DNA of 32,514 nt from Stutzerimonas stutzeri (GTDB taxonomy: Bacteria; Pseudomonadota; Gammaproteobacteria; Pseudomonadales; Pseudomonadaceae), in NCBI RefSeq assembly GCF_000935215.1, contig NZ_JXXD01000075.1, positions 1 through 32,514 on the forward strand. Direction: 5' to 3'. Positions 24,706 through 32,514 of this stretch are shown here, one piece after another. The translations under genes and the position numbers were made by a program. Numbering within the stretch: position 1 is the stretch's first letter; each line of letters opens with the position of its first letter. The notes below the pieces were generated by a model. The model had not been told where the DNA came from. It searched no databases and worked only from the letters and a program-made list of their open reading frames with translations.

Positions 24706-25319
24706 TGGCCAATCCACCCATTCGCCCCAACGCCCACGGCGGCCAGGGCCAGTTGCGCATCATTGGCGGCGAGTGGCGCTCGCGCCGCTTCAGCTTCCCC
24801 GATGCCGAAGGCCTGCGCCCCACGCCGGACCGGGTGCGCGAAACCCTGTTCAACTGGCTGGCACCCTACCTATCCGGCGCGCGGGTGCTCGATCCTTTCA
24901 CCGGCAGCGGCGCGATCTATCTGGAAGCCCTGTCGCGCGGCGCCAGCATGGCCCTGGCGCTGGACGTGAACGCCAACGCCATCGCCAGCCTGCGCAAGCA
25001 TCTGGACACGCTGAACTGCGGCCACGGCCAGCTACTGCAGAGCGATGCCCTGCGCTATCTGGAAACCCAGACGCCGACCGCCTTCGACCTGGTATTCCTC
25101 GACCCGCCGTTCAACAAGAATCTGCTGCAACCGGCCTGCGAGCTGCTGGAGACAAAGGGTTGGCTGGCCGAGCACGCCTGGGTCTACACCGAAAGCGAGG
25201 CACTGCCGTCCAGCCTCGGCCTGCCGGGGAACTGGCGACTGCATCGGGAGAAGCAGGCCGGCAAGGTGCACTACGCGCTGTGGGAGCGCAGCGCACCGTC
25301 CGACGCCACGGCGAGCTGA
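24705..25319 (+). CDS. rsmD: 16S rRNA (guanine(966)-N2)-methyltransferase RsmD
   Basis: RsmD methylates N2 of G966 in 16S rRNA within assembled 30S particles. The 204-residue protein has the N-terminal LRIIGGEWRSRRFSFP and LRPTPDRVRETLFNWL family blocks, the SAM loop VLDPFTGSGAIYLEALSRGA (61-80) and the catalytic DPPF (133-136). The start codon shares its first base with the stop of the M16 lipoprotein gene (TGATG), so it is translationally coupled. It ends 11 bases from the convergent gene at 25331, with no terminator visible in between. Confidence 0.95.
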   Translation: MANPPIRPNAHGGQGQLRIIGGEWRSRRFSFPDAEGLRPTPDRVRETLFNWLAPYLSGARVLDPFTGSGAIYLEALSRGASMALALDVNANAIASLRKHLDTLNCGHGQLLQSDALRYLETQTPTAFDLVFLDPPFNKNLLQPACELLETKGWLAEHAWVYTESEALPSSLGLPGNWRLHREKQAGKVHYALWERSAPSDATAS

Positions 25320-25330
25320 GACCGAAGGTA

Positions 25331-25735
25331 TCAGTAGAAGTCGACGGTCTGGCCGTTGCAATCAAAGGCCAGAAAGCGGCCGATATTGCCGGTCTCGATG
25401 GCGCTGACCATCATCTTCAGTGGCTGCTCGGCCTCGTCGGCGTTCGGCGTGATACCGGCCTGGCCGGGCAGCGCCGCGGCGAACAGCAGATCCCAGGCCA
25501 CGCCCGTGCGCTCGGACTCTTCACGCAGCGCGGCGAAGTCGCTCAGTTCCTCGGGCAGCTTGTCGACGCAGAGCACCGGTTTCAGCGAGCCGCCAGCATT
25601 TTCCTCGAAGCGCTGGCGCTCGGCCTCGGTGGCGTCCTCGGGCAGTTCGGCGCTGACGAAGACGAACAGCAGGCGCTGGGGTTCGCGCTCATGGCGCGCG
25701 GCAGCCAGCAGTTGATCGAAGGGGGTAAGCGTCAT
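25331..25735 (-). CDS. Conserved protein often labelled 'ribonucleotide reductase subunit alpha'
   Basis: The 134-residue acidic protein begins MTLTPFDQLLAAARHEREPQRLLFVFVSAELPEDA and ends with an Asn-Gly and aromatic-rich tail (CNGQTVDFY). Close relatives in Pseudomonas databases often carry the name ribonucleotide reductase subunit alpha, but at this size and without the radical-site cysteines or nucleotide-binding motifs of NrdA it cannot be that enzyme. I see no catalytic motif, signal peptide or membrane span. I chose ATG 25735 over an in-frame ATG at 25774 because conserved-looking sequence begins there. The gene is convergent with rsmD and divergent from the YheT-type hydrolase. Confidence 0.82.
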   Translation of the reverse strand: MTLTPFDQLLAAARHEREPQRLLFVFVSAELPEDATEAERQRFEENAGGSLKPVLCVDKLPEELSDFAALREESERTGVAWDLLFAAALPGQAGITPNADEAEQPLKMMVSAIETGNIGRFLAFDCNGQTVDFY

Positions 25736-25907
25736 GGGCAGGGTTCCGGATAAGACTATCGCGTCACTCTCCACCCCTTAGGCGGCGCTGACCATATCCC
25801 CAAAGACATAAGTCGCCAGGCGGCCAGCATCATTCAACGCCTGCATCGTGCTTTTCTTCCCGCCGCCGAGGCTCTAACGTCGGAGCAAACGAGGAACCCG
25901 AGCAACC

Positions 25908-26891
25908 GTGTCCGAATCCTTCCAACCCGCCTGGTGGCTTCCCGGGCCGCATCTGCAGACCCTGTGGAACGCATTCTTTCGCAAGGCGCCGCGCCTCGAA
26001 CGCCGGCGTGAGCGACTGTGGCTGGCCGATGGCGATTTCATAGACCTGGACTGGCACGGCCCGCATGAAGCAACAGCGCCGCTGGTCCTGGTGCTACACG
26101 GGCTGACCGGCTCGTCGAATTCGCTTTACGTGCTCGGTCTGCAGCAACAACTGAGCGCGCAAGGCTGGGCGAGCGCCGCGATCAACTGGCGCGGCTGCTC
26201 GGGCGAACCGAACCTGCTCCCGCGCGCCTATCATTCCGGCGCCAGCGATGATCTCGCCGAAGTGATCGGGCATCTGCAGGCCTGCCGGCCCATGGCGCCG
26301 CTGCATGCGGTCGGCTACTCGCTGGGTGGCAACGTACTGCTCAAGTACATGGGCGAAATGGCAGCCAGTTGTCCGCTGCGCAAGGCCGTGGCGGTGTCCG
26401 TGCCGTTCCGCCTGGACCAATGTGCCGATCGCATCGGCCTCGGCTTCTCACGCGTCTACCAGGCGCATTTCATGAAGGCGATGGTCGCCTACGTGAGGGA
26501 CAAACAGCAGCGCTTCCAGCGCGAGGGGCTGCTGAACCACCTAGGTGCCCTGCAGAGCCTCGGACCACTGCACGGCATGCGTACCTTCTGGGATTTCGAC
26601 GGCCGCTTCACCGCGCCGCTGCACGGCTACAGCGACGCCCAGGACTATTACCGCCGTGCCTCCAGCCGCTACTACCTGCCGACGATCACGACGCCAACCC
26701 TGCTGATCCAGGCCGAGGATGATCCCTTCGTGTTCCGCCACAGCGTGCCGGAACCGGCCGAGCTATCCGTCACCACCGCCCTCGAGCTGCACGCCAACGG
26801 TGGCCACGTCGGTTTTGTCGAAGGCACGCCGCGTAGGCCGCGCTACTACCTGGAGCGGCGTATTCCGCAGTGGTTGGCACAAACGCCGTGA
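25908..26891 (+). CDS. YheT-family alpha/beta hydrolase
   Basis: The 327-residue protein is an alpha/beta hydrolase of the YheT/UPF0017 type. The family blocks PAWWLPGPHLQTLWN at the start, LHGLTGSSNS (oxyanion region, 64-72), NWRGCSGEPN (93-102) and YHSGASDDL are all present. The nucleophile is Ser138 in GYSLGGN, the acid is near 268 in AEDDPF and the His near 299 in NGGHVGF. Translation starts with GTG at 25908 behind GAGGAA. The substrate is unknown; relatives act as esterases on short acyl chains. It is convergent with laoR with 13 bases between, and the same neighbour occurs in P. aeruginosa, but a link to alcohol oxidation is unproven. Confidence 0.9.
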   Translation: MSESFQPAWWLPGPHLQTLWNAFFRKAPRLERRRERLWLADGDFIDLDWHGPHEATAPLVLVLHGLTGSSNSLYVLGLQQQLSAQGWASAAINWRGCSGEPNLLPRAYHSGASDDLAEVIGHLQACRPMAPLHAVGYSLGGNVLLKYMGEMAASCPLRKAVAVSVPFRLDQCADRIGLGFSRVYQAHFMKAMVAYVRDKQQRFQREGLLNHLGALQSLGPLHGMRTFWDFDGRFTAPLHGYSDAQDYYRRASSRYYLPTITTPTLLIQAEDDPFVFRHSVPEPAELSVTTALELHANGGHVGFVEGTPRRPRYYLERRIPQWLAQTP

Positions 26892-26904
26892 GCCCTCACC
26901 TGCT

Positions 26905-27579
26905 CTAGACGCCTCGCGAGTCCGGCAGGGGATCCAGTTCGACGAAGTACTGCTGCTGCAGCGCCGCCACGGCTTCGCGGGCACCCGGAGCAACGAAGCC
27001 ACTTTCCAGGGCCAGCACCTGATAGATGCCCCGACGCAGCTGTAGTTGATCCAGGCTTCCGGCTCCCGCGCCAACCGTGCCGAGGAAACGCACCCAGGAG
27101 GTAAGGACGATCCAGGCATTCAGCGCCAAGGCCTCGGCCTGGAGCGGATCCATCAGCAGAATGCCGGCATCGACGAACCCCTGATAGATCGCCCGGGCAT
27201 GCCGCAGGCAACGGCCGGCGAACGCCTGGTAGCGCTGGGCGAGCTGCGGATTGGCATCCAGCAGGCCTTCCAGATCACGATGGAGAAATCGGTAATCCCA
27301 CATCGCGCCCAGCAGAGCCTCTAGGTAAAGCGCCTTGTCCTGGACCTGCATTTCCCGCTCCGGCGGCAAGCGCAGGAACTGGTCGACACGCGATTCGTAC
27401 TGCCCGAACAGCTCTGCGACGATCGCCTGCTTGTTGGGGAAGTGGTAGTACAGATTGCCCGGCGAGATGCCGAGATGGGCGGCGATGTGGTTGGTCGTAA
27501 CGTTCCGCTCGCCCTGGGCGTTGAACAGCCCCAGGCTGGCTTCGATGATGCGGTCACGGGTCTTGGTGCGGGATGCCAT
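26905..27579 (-). CDS. laoR: TetR-family repressor LaoR
   Basis: From ATG 27579 the protein has 224 residues. The N-terminal TetR DNA-binding domain is clear: TRDRIIEASLGLFNAQGERNVTTNHIAAHLGISPGNLYYHFPNKQAIVAEL is the classic helix-turn-helix (helix 3 near 40-46). The C-terminal ligand domain is helical and rich in aromatic residues (AMWDYRFLHRDLEGLL), fitting a hydrophobic effector. It is divergent from laoC across 130 bp that hold a perfect palindrome inside the laoC promoter. Position, family and neighbours match laoR of P. aeruginosa, the repressor of the long-chain alcohol oxidation genes. In-frame codons upstream of 27579 would overlap that control region. Confidence 0.85.
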   Translation of the reverse strand: MASRTKTRDRIIEASLGLFNAQGERNVTTNHIAAHLGISPGNLYYHFPNKQAIVAELFGQYESRVDQFLRLPPEREMQVQDKALYLEALLGAMWDYRFLHRDLEGLLDANPQLAQRYQAFAGRCLRHARAIYQGFVDAGILLMDPLQAEALALNAWIVLTSWVRFLGTVGAGAGSLDQLQLRRGIYQVLALESGFVAPGAREAVAALQQQYFVELDPLPDSRGV

Positions 27580-27651
27580 GAGGCGGCGAGTTCTCGGCGG
27601 CGAAGCGAAGGAAGCAACGGTACACGCCAGCAGGCGGGTAAGCACGTCTCG

Positions 27652-27680
27652 TTGACAGTTTAGAGTAATTACTCTAGAAA
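27652..27680 (+). promoter_or_regulatory. laoC promoter with embedded LaoR operator
   Basis: A consensus -35 TTGACA (27652-27657) and -10 TAGAAA (27675-27680) are 17 bp apart. A perfect 16-bp palindrome, TAGAGTAATTACTCTA (27661-27676), occupies the spacer, so a bound dimer would block RNA polymerase. On the other strand TAAACT (complement of 27657-27662), a possible laoR -10 box, overlaps the same palindrome, which suggests autoregulation. Confidence 0.75.
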
Positions 27681-27709
27681 TCCTCCGACACATCGCATCA
27701 GGAGCCCGC

Positions 27710-29122
27710 ATGTCAGCCGAAATCCCGCAAGCGCTGGTCGCCATGGAGGCCCTGTTCGCCCGCCAGCGCTCGGCCTTCACCGCCGCACCGATGCCCTCGG
27801 AAGAGGATCGCCTGCGTTGGCTCGACGCCCTGCGCGATGTGCTGGCCGGCCATCAACCGGCGCTGATCGAGGCAATCGCTGCGGATTTCGGGCATCGTTC
27901 GGCCGACGAAACCCTGCTGGCGGAAATCATGCCCAGCCTGCACGGCATCCGTTACGCCAGCCGTCACCTGCGGCGCTGGATGAAACCCTCGCGCCGGCAT
28001 GTCGGCCTCGCCTTCCAGCCGGCCAGCGCACGGGTGGTCTACCAGCCGCTGGGCGTGGTCGGCATCATCGTGCCGTGGAACTATCCGCTCTATCTGGCCA
28101 TCGGGCCGCTGATCGGCGCGCTCGCCGCCGGCAATCGCGTGATGCTGAAAATGAGCGAGTCGACGCCTGCCACCGGGCAGCTGCTCAAGGAGCTGCTGGC
28201 GCAGATATTCCCTGAAGATCAGGTAGCGGTGGTGCTCGGCGATGTAGAGGTCGGGCAGGCCTTCGCCCGGCTGCCGTTCGATCATCTGCTGTTCACCGGT
28301 TCGACGCACATCGGCCGCGAGGTGATGCGCGCGGCAGCGGAGAACCTGACACCGGTGACCCTGGAACTCGGTGGCAAGTCGCCAGCGATCGTCTCGGCCA
28401 GCGTCCCGTTGGCCGATGCCGCCGAGCGCATCGCCTTCGGCAAGTGCATGAACGCCGGGCAGACCTGCGTCGCGCCGGACTATGTGCTGGTGCCGCGCGA
28501 GCGTGTCGAGGGCTTCATCGGTGCCTACCGTGAGGCGGTACAGCGTCTGTATCCGAGCCTTGCGAACAATCCCGACTACACCGCGATCATCAATGCGCGT
28601 CAGCTGACGCGACTGCAGGACTACCTCGACGATGCGCAGGCCAAGGGCGCGCATGTCGTGCCGCTGTTCGCCGAGGCGCAGCAACGGCGCATGCCGCACT
28701 GCCTGCTGCTGAACACCACCGACGACATGCGCGTGATGCAGGAGGAAATCTTCGGCCCGCTGTTGCCGATTGTGCCCTACGACGATCTCGAACAGGCGCT
28801 GGCCTACGTCAACACGCGCCCACGCCCGCTGGCGCTGTACTACTTCGGCTACGACCGCAGCGAGCAGCAGCGCATGCTGCAAACCACCCACTCCGGCGGC
28901 GTGTGCCTGAATGACACCCTGCTGCACGTCGCCCAGGACGATCTGCCGTTTGGTGGCGTCGGCCCGTCCGGCATGGGGCACTACCACGGCCATGAGGGAT
29001 TTCTCACCTTCAGCAAGGCCAAGGGTGTGTTCATCAAACAGCGCTTCAACGCCGCCCGACTGATCTATCCGCCCTATGGCAGGTGGTGGCAGAAGCTGAT
29101 CTATGCGCTGTTCATCCGCTGA
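27710..29122 (+). CDS. laoC: Aldehyde dehydrogenase LaoC
   Basis: LaoC is the NAD(P)-dependent aldehyde dehydrogenase that would turn the aldehyde product of LaoA into a fatty acid. The 470-residue protein belongs to the class 3 / coniferyl-aldehyde-like branch. Catalytic residues are in place: Cys253 in NAGQTCVAPDY, Glu219 in LELGGKSP, and Asn124 in VPWNYPLY. The cofactor loop FTGSTHIGREV (195-205) is typical. The basic, aromatic C-terminal tail (YPPYGRWWQKLIYALFIR) could touch the membrane, as in fatty aldehyde dehydrogenases. AGGAG stands before ATG. laoB begins about 15 bases after its stop. Confidence 0.9.
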   Translation: MSAEIPQALVAMEALFARQRSAFTAAPMPSEEDRLRWLDALRDVLAGHQPALIEAIAADFGHRSADETLLAEIMPSLHGIRYASRHLRRWMKPSRRHVGLAFQPASARVVYQPLGVVGIIVPWNYPLYLAIGPLIGALAAGNRVMLKMSESTPATGQLLKELLAQIFPEDQVAVVLGDVEVGQAFARLPFDHLLFTGSTHIGREVMRAAAENLTPVTLELGGKSPAIVSASVPLADAAERIAFGKCMNAGQTCVAPDYVLVPRERVEGFIGAYREAVQRLYPSLANNPDYTAIINARQLTRLQDYLDDAQAKGAHVVPLFAEAQQRRMPHCLLLNTTDDMRVMQEEIFGPLLPIVPYDDLEQALAYVNTRPRPLALYYFGYDRSEQQRMLQTTHSGGVCLNDTLLHVAQDDLPFGGVGPSGMGHYHGHEGFLTFSKAKGVFIKQRFNAARLIYPPYGRWWQKLIYALFIR

Positions 29123-29137
29123 TGCGTGGCTGAAGCA

Positions 29138-29668
29138 ATGCACGACCTGTCTCTCAATCGCCGCGGCCTGCTCAAGGTCGGGCTACTCGGCGGCGCGCTC
29201 CTCGCCGGCGGCGGCTTGCTCAGCCGGACCCTCAGCGCCTCGGCGGATGGCGCGGCGAGCGGCTTCTTCGTGCTGCGTGACAGCGATCTGCCCATGCTGC
29301 GCCGACTAACGCCGTTGCTGCTGGAAGGCTCGACGGCGCCCAGTGACATGCCGCAGGCCGTGCAGACCACCCTCGTCAGCCTTGACCTGGGCCTGCACCA
29401 CTTGTCGCCCGCGCTGCTAAGCCAGGTACGCCAGCTGTTCGACGTACTCAGCCTGCCACTGACCCGCGGGCCGCTGACCGGTATCTGGAGCGGCTGGGAG
29501 GTAGCCTCCGATGATCAAATACGCGCGTTCCTTCAGCGCTGGCAAAACAGCTCGCTCGCCCTGCTGCGTCAGGGTCATGCCTCGCTGCTGCAGATGATCC
29601 TCATGGCCTGGTACGCCAGCCCCGCCGCCTGGGCGCACTGCGGTTATCCCGGACCGCCGAAGGTCTGA
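29138..29668 (+). CDS. laoB: LaoB, Tat-signal small subunit paired with a GMC dehydrogenase
   Basis: The 176-residue protein opens with a twin-arginine signal, LNRRGLLKVG (Arg8, Arg9), then a hydrophobic, Gly-rich stretch and ASA-DG as a likely cleavage region. The mature part is helical, resembling the small subunit (gluconate 2-dehydrogenase subunit 3-like) of membrane-bound GMC-type dehydrogenases. No cofactor motif is visible. It lies between laoC and laoA, and LaoA has no signal of its own, so LaoB may carry LaoA across the membrane by Tat hitch-hiking; this is inference. A GTG at 29126, four codons upstream, is an alternative start; neither has a strong ribosome site. Confidence 0.75.
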   Translation: MHDLSLNRRGLLKVGLLGGALLAGGGLLSRTLSASADGAASGFFVLRDSDLPMLRRLTPLLLEGSTAPSDMPQAVQTTLVSLDLGLHHLSPALLSQVRQLFDVLSLPLTRGPLTGIWSGWEVASDDQIRAFLQRWQNSSLALLRQGHASLLQMILMAWYASPAAWAHCGYPGPPKV

Positions 29669-29684
29669 CTGATAGGAGGCATCC

Positions 29685-31280
29685 GTGCCCGTTCCCGACT
29701 TGTTTGCTGCAGGCCTTGCCCGTGGCTGGACCACATACGACGGCTCACGACTGGAGGACGATCTGACCCTGGAAGCCGACATCGCCATCGTCGGCAGCGG
29801 CGCAGGCGGCGCCACAAGTGCGGAAGTGCTGAGTACCGCGGGCTTCAAGGTGCTGCTGATCGAAGAAGGCCCGCTGCACACCAGCAGCGACTTCGACATG
29901 CAGGAAGCCCGCGCCTACCGCTCGCTCTATCAGGAAGCCATCGGCCGCACGAGCAAGGACGGCGCCATCACCATCCTGCAGGGCCGTGCGGTCGGCGGCA
30001 CCACGCTGGTGAACTGGACCTCGAGCTTTCGCACACCGCCGCAAACATTGCAGCACTGGGCCAGCGAGCATGGCGTCAGCGGGCTGTCGGTCGAGGCGCT
30101 GCAACCCTGGTTCGAACGCATCGAACAGCGCCTCGACATCGCGCCCTGGGCCGTGCCGCCGAATGCCAACAACGCGGTGTTGCAGCGCGGCTGCGAAAGC
30201 CTCGGCCAGCACTGGGCGGTGATCCCGCGCAACGTGCGTGGCTGCTGGAACCTAGGCTATTGCGGCATGGGCTGCCCGACCAACGCCAAGCAGTCGATGC
30301 TGGTCACCAGCATTCCGGCGCTGCTGGATAAGGGCGGCGCACTGCTCTACCTCGCGCGCGCCGAACGCCTGTTGATGCAGGGCGAGCGGGTCGTCGGCAT
30401 GGACTGTCTGGGCATGGACGACCGCTGCGTGGAACCGAACGGGCGGCGCATCCGCGTCGTCGCCAGGCACTACATTCTCGCCGGCGGCGGCATCAACACG
30501 CCGGCGCTGCTGCTGCGCTCGCAGGCGCCCGACCCGCATCAGCGCGTCGGCAAGCGCACCTTCCTGCATCTGACCAACTTCTCCGCGGCGCAATTCGACG
30601 AGCGCATCGACGCCTTCAGCGGCGCGCCACAATCGATCTATTCCGACCACTTCCAGTGGCGCGACGGGATTGCCGGGCCGGCGGGCTACAAGCTCGAAGT
30701 ACCGCCCATCCATCCCGCGCTCGCGGCCACCCTGCTCGGCGACTTCAGCCCGCAGAATGCGCAGCGCATGGCCGAGCTGCCGCATACTCACGCGATGATC
30801 GCCCTGCAGCGCGACGGCTTTCATCAGGACAGCGCCGAGGGCACGGTCGAGCTGCGCAGCGACGGCAGCCCGGCGCTCGACTACCGCATGACCGACTATG
30901 CCTGGAACGGTATCCGCCGCGCCTTTCTGAGCATGGCCGAGACCCAGTTCGCCGCCGGTGCGCGCGCCGTGCTGCCCCTGCATGCCGACGCCCATTACGT
31001 GCGCACGCCCCGCGCCGCCCGGGAGCTGATCGAGGGTCTGGACCTTGCGCTGTATCGCACCCGTCTTGGCAGCGCCCACGTCATGGGCGGTTGCGCCATG
31101 GGTGATGACCCACGCCAGGCCGTCACCGACAGCCTCGGCCGGCACCATCAGCTGGCCAACCTGTCGATACACGACGGCTCACTGTTCCCCACCAGCATCG
31201 GCGCCAATCCCCAGCTGTCGATCTATGCGCTGTGCGCCAAACTCGCCACGGAACTGGGTGATCGCCTGCAGAAGTCCTGA
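29685..31280 (+). CDS. laoA: GMC-family alcohol dehydrogenase LaoA
   Basis: LaoA is an FAD-dependent GMC oxidoreductase proposed to oxidise long-chain alcohols to aldehydes. The 531-residue protein has the dinucleotide fold near the N-terminus (IAIVGSGAGGATSAEVL, Gly37/39/42, with Glu60-Glu61 at the end of strand 2) and the GMC loop GRAVGGTTLVNW. The C-terminal half has HVMGGCAMG (His465) and GANPQLSI (Asn508), the usual catalytic His/Asn pair. A Cys-rich insert, GCWNLGYCGMGCPTNAK, is typical of the bacterial branch that works with a small Tat subunit. Translation starts at GTG 29685 behind a full AGGAGG. No export signal is present. Confidence 0.88.
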   Translation: MPVPDLFAAGLARGWTTYDGSRLEDDLTLEADIAIVGSGAGGATSAEVLSTAGFKVLLIEEGPLHTSSDFDMQEARAYRSLYQEAIGRTSKDGAITILQGRAVGGTTLVNWTSSFRTPPQTLQHWASEHGVSGLSVEALQPWFERIEQRLDIAPWAVPPNANNAVLQRGCESLGQHWAVIPRNVRGCWNLGYCGMGCPTNAKQSMLVTSIPALLDKGGALLYLARAERLLMQGERVVGMDCLGMDDRCVEPNGRRIRVVARHYILAGGGINTPALLLRSQAPDPHQRVGKRTFLHLTNFSAAQFDERIDAFSGAPQSIYSDHFQWRDGIAGPAGYKLEVPPIHPALAATLLGDFSPQNAQRMAELPHTHAMIALQRDGFHQDSAEGTVELRSDGSPALDYRMTDYAWNGIRRAFLSMAETQFAAGARAVLPLHADAHYVRTPRAARELIEGLDLALYRTRLGSAHVMGGCAMGDDPRQAVTDSLGRHHQLANLSIHDGSLFPTSIGANPQLSIYALCAKLATELGDRLQKS

Positions 31281-31286
31281 GATTGA

Positions 31287-31868
<582 letters not shown>

Positions 31869-31933
31869 CGATGCCCGCCGGGCCGCGTCGAGTGCACGCT
31901 GGCCGGCGATGCGGCACAATTGCCCGGTCGTAA

Positions 31934-32226
<293 letters not shown>

Positions 32227-32227
<1 letters not shown>

Positions 32228-32514
32228 TGCTCTCGCGGCGACCGACCCGAAGGACCCGCCTGCTCAGGGGCCTCCAGGGTTGTCTCGCCGCCCTCCTGCT
32301 GCTGGCCTGCGCGGCCCAGGGCAACCCTCTTGCAAACGGCGCCGTCGCCACGGCCCATCCGCTGGCCAGTGAAGTTGGCCGACGCATTCTCGAAGCCGGC
32401 GGCAACGCCTTCGATGCCACCGTTGCAGTCAGCGCCGCCCTGGCGGTGGTCGAGCCATACGGCTCCGGACTTGGCGGCGGCGGCTTCTTTCTGCTGCGCG
32501 AAGCCGGCGAATCC
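32227..32514 (+). CDS. ggt: Gamma-glutamyltransferase, N-terminal part (cut by window end)
   Basis: Only the first 96 codons are in the window. They encode a basic N-terminus, a hydrophobic signal segment ([14 protein letters not shown]) and the start of a gamma-glutamyltransferase: [30 protein letters not shown], then [19 protein letters not shown], which is the conserved opening of the large subunit. The enzyme hydrolyses or transfers the gamma-glutamyl group of glutathione in the periplasm after self-cleavage; the cleavage site is beyond the window. LLAC could be a weak lipobox. ATG overlaps the fdx1 stop by one base. The same neighbour is found in P. aeruginosa. Confidence 0.88.

Noticed and set aside
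27713-29143. 476-codon minus-strand frame opposite laoC
   Set aside because: It is an antisense shadow of an intact aldehyde dehydrogenase with all catalytic residues.

Overview
The window is a chromosomal segment of a Pseudomonas-type gammaproteobacterium, most likely of the P. stutzeri (Stutzerimonas) group. The basis is the high GC content and a gene order that follows the P. aeruginosa chromosome in reverse locus-tag order, from yggT/metX/metW through rdgB/hemW, trmB/thiG/thiS, mtgA, rpoH/ftsX/ftsE/ftsY, a pair of M16 proteases, rsmD and laoR/laoC/laoB/laoA to coaD, fdx1 and ggt. The species is an inference from composition and remembered synteny; no rRNA or other marker is present. I saw no tRNA, rRNA, insertion sequence, prophage or CRISPR array.

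Layout. 1-7352 (+): a YggT membrane protein, a dynamin-like GTPase with its own promoter, then metX-metW for methionine synthesis, a secreted DUF4426 protein, rdgB, hemW and a DUF3392 membrane protein, many of them overlapping or nearly touching. 7353-7517: a convergent gap filled by a long imperfect inverted repeat. 7518-12014 (-): a small unknown protein, an exported DUF1329 protein with its own terminator, trmB, then DUF423-thiS-thiG ending in a terminator. 12077-17607 (+): mtgA, a PAS-GGDEF-EAL protein and a CHASE hybrid histidine kinase; the last two look like a signalling insertion in an otherwise housekeeping region. A bidirectional terminator separates them from the opposing rpoH. 17692-21598 (-): ftsY-ftsE-ftsX-rpoH, with 4-bp overlaps inside ftsYEX and a compound promoter in front of rpoH. 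21828-25319 (+): a zinc protease, an M16 lipoprotein without the zinc site, and rsmD, joined by overlapping ends. 25331-25735 (-): a small conserved protein of unknown role. 25908-26891 (+): a YheT-type hydrolase. 26905-31280: the divergent laoR / laoCBA locus for long-chain alcohol oxidation. 31386-32514 (+): coaD, fdx1 and the start of ggt, which runs off the window.

Most genes are housekeeping. The parts that most reward a second look are the lao locus, where a perfect 16-bp palindrome sits between the -35 and -10 boxes of the laoC promoter; the rpoH upstream region, where a sigma-E/AlgU-type promoter overlaps a sigma-70 promoter; the dynamin-like GTPase next to metX; the diguanylate cyclase/phosphodiesterase plus CHASE kinase pair; and the inverted-repeat element at 7369-7498. 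I found no wholly new multi-gene system that I could defend from sequence alone.
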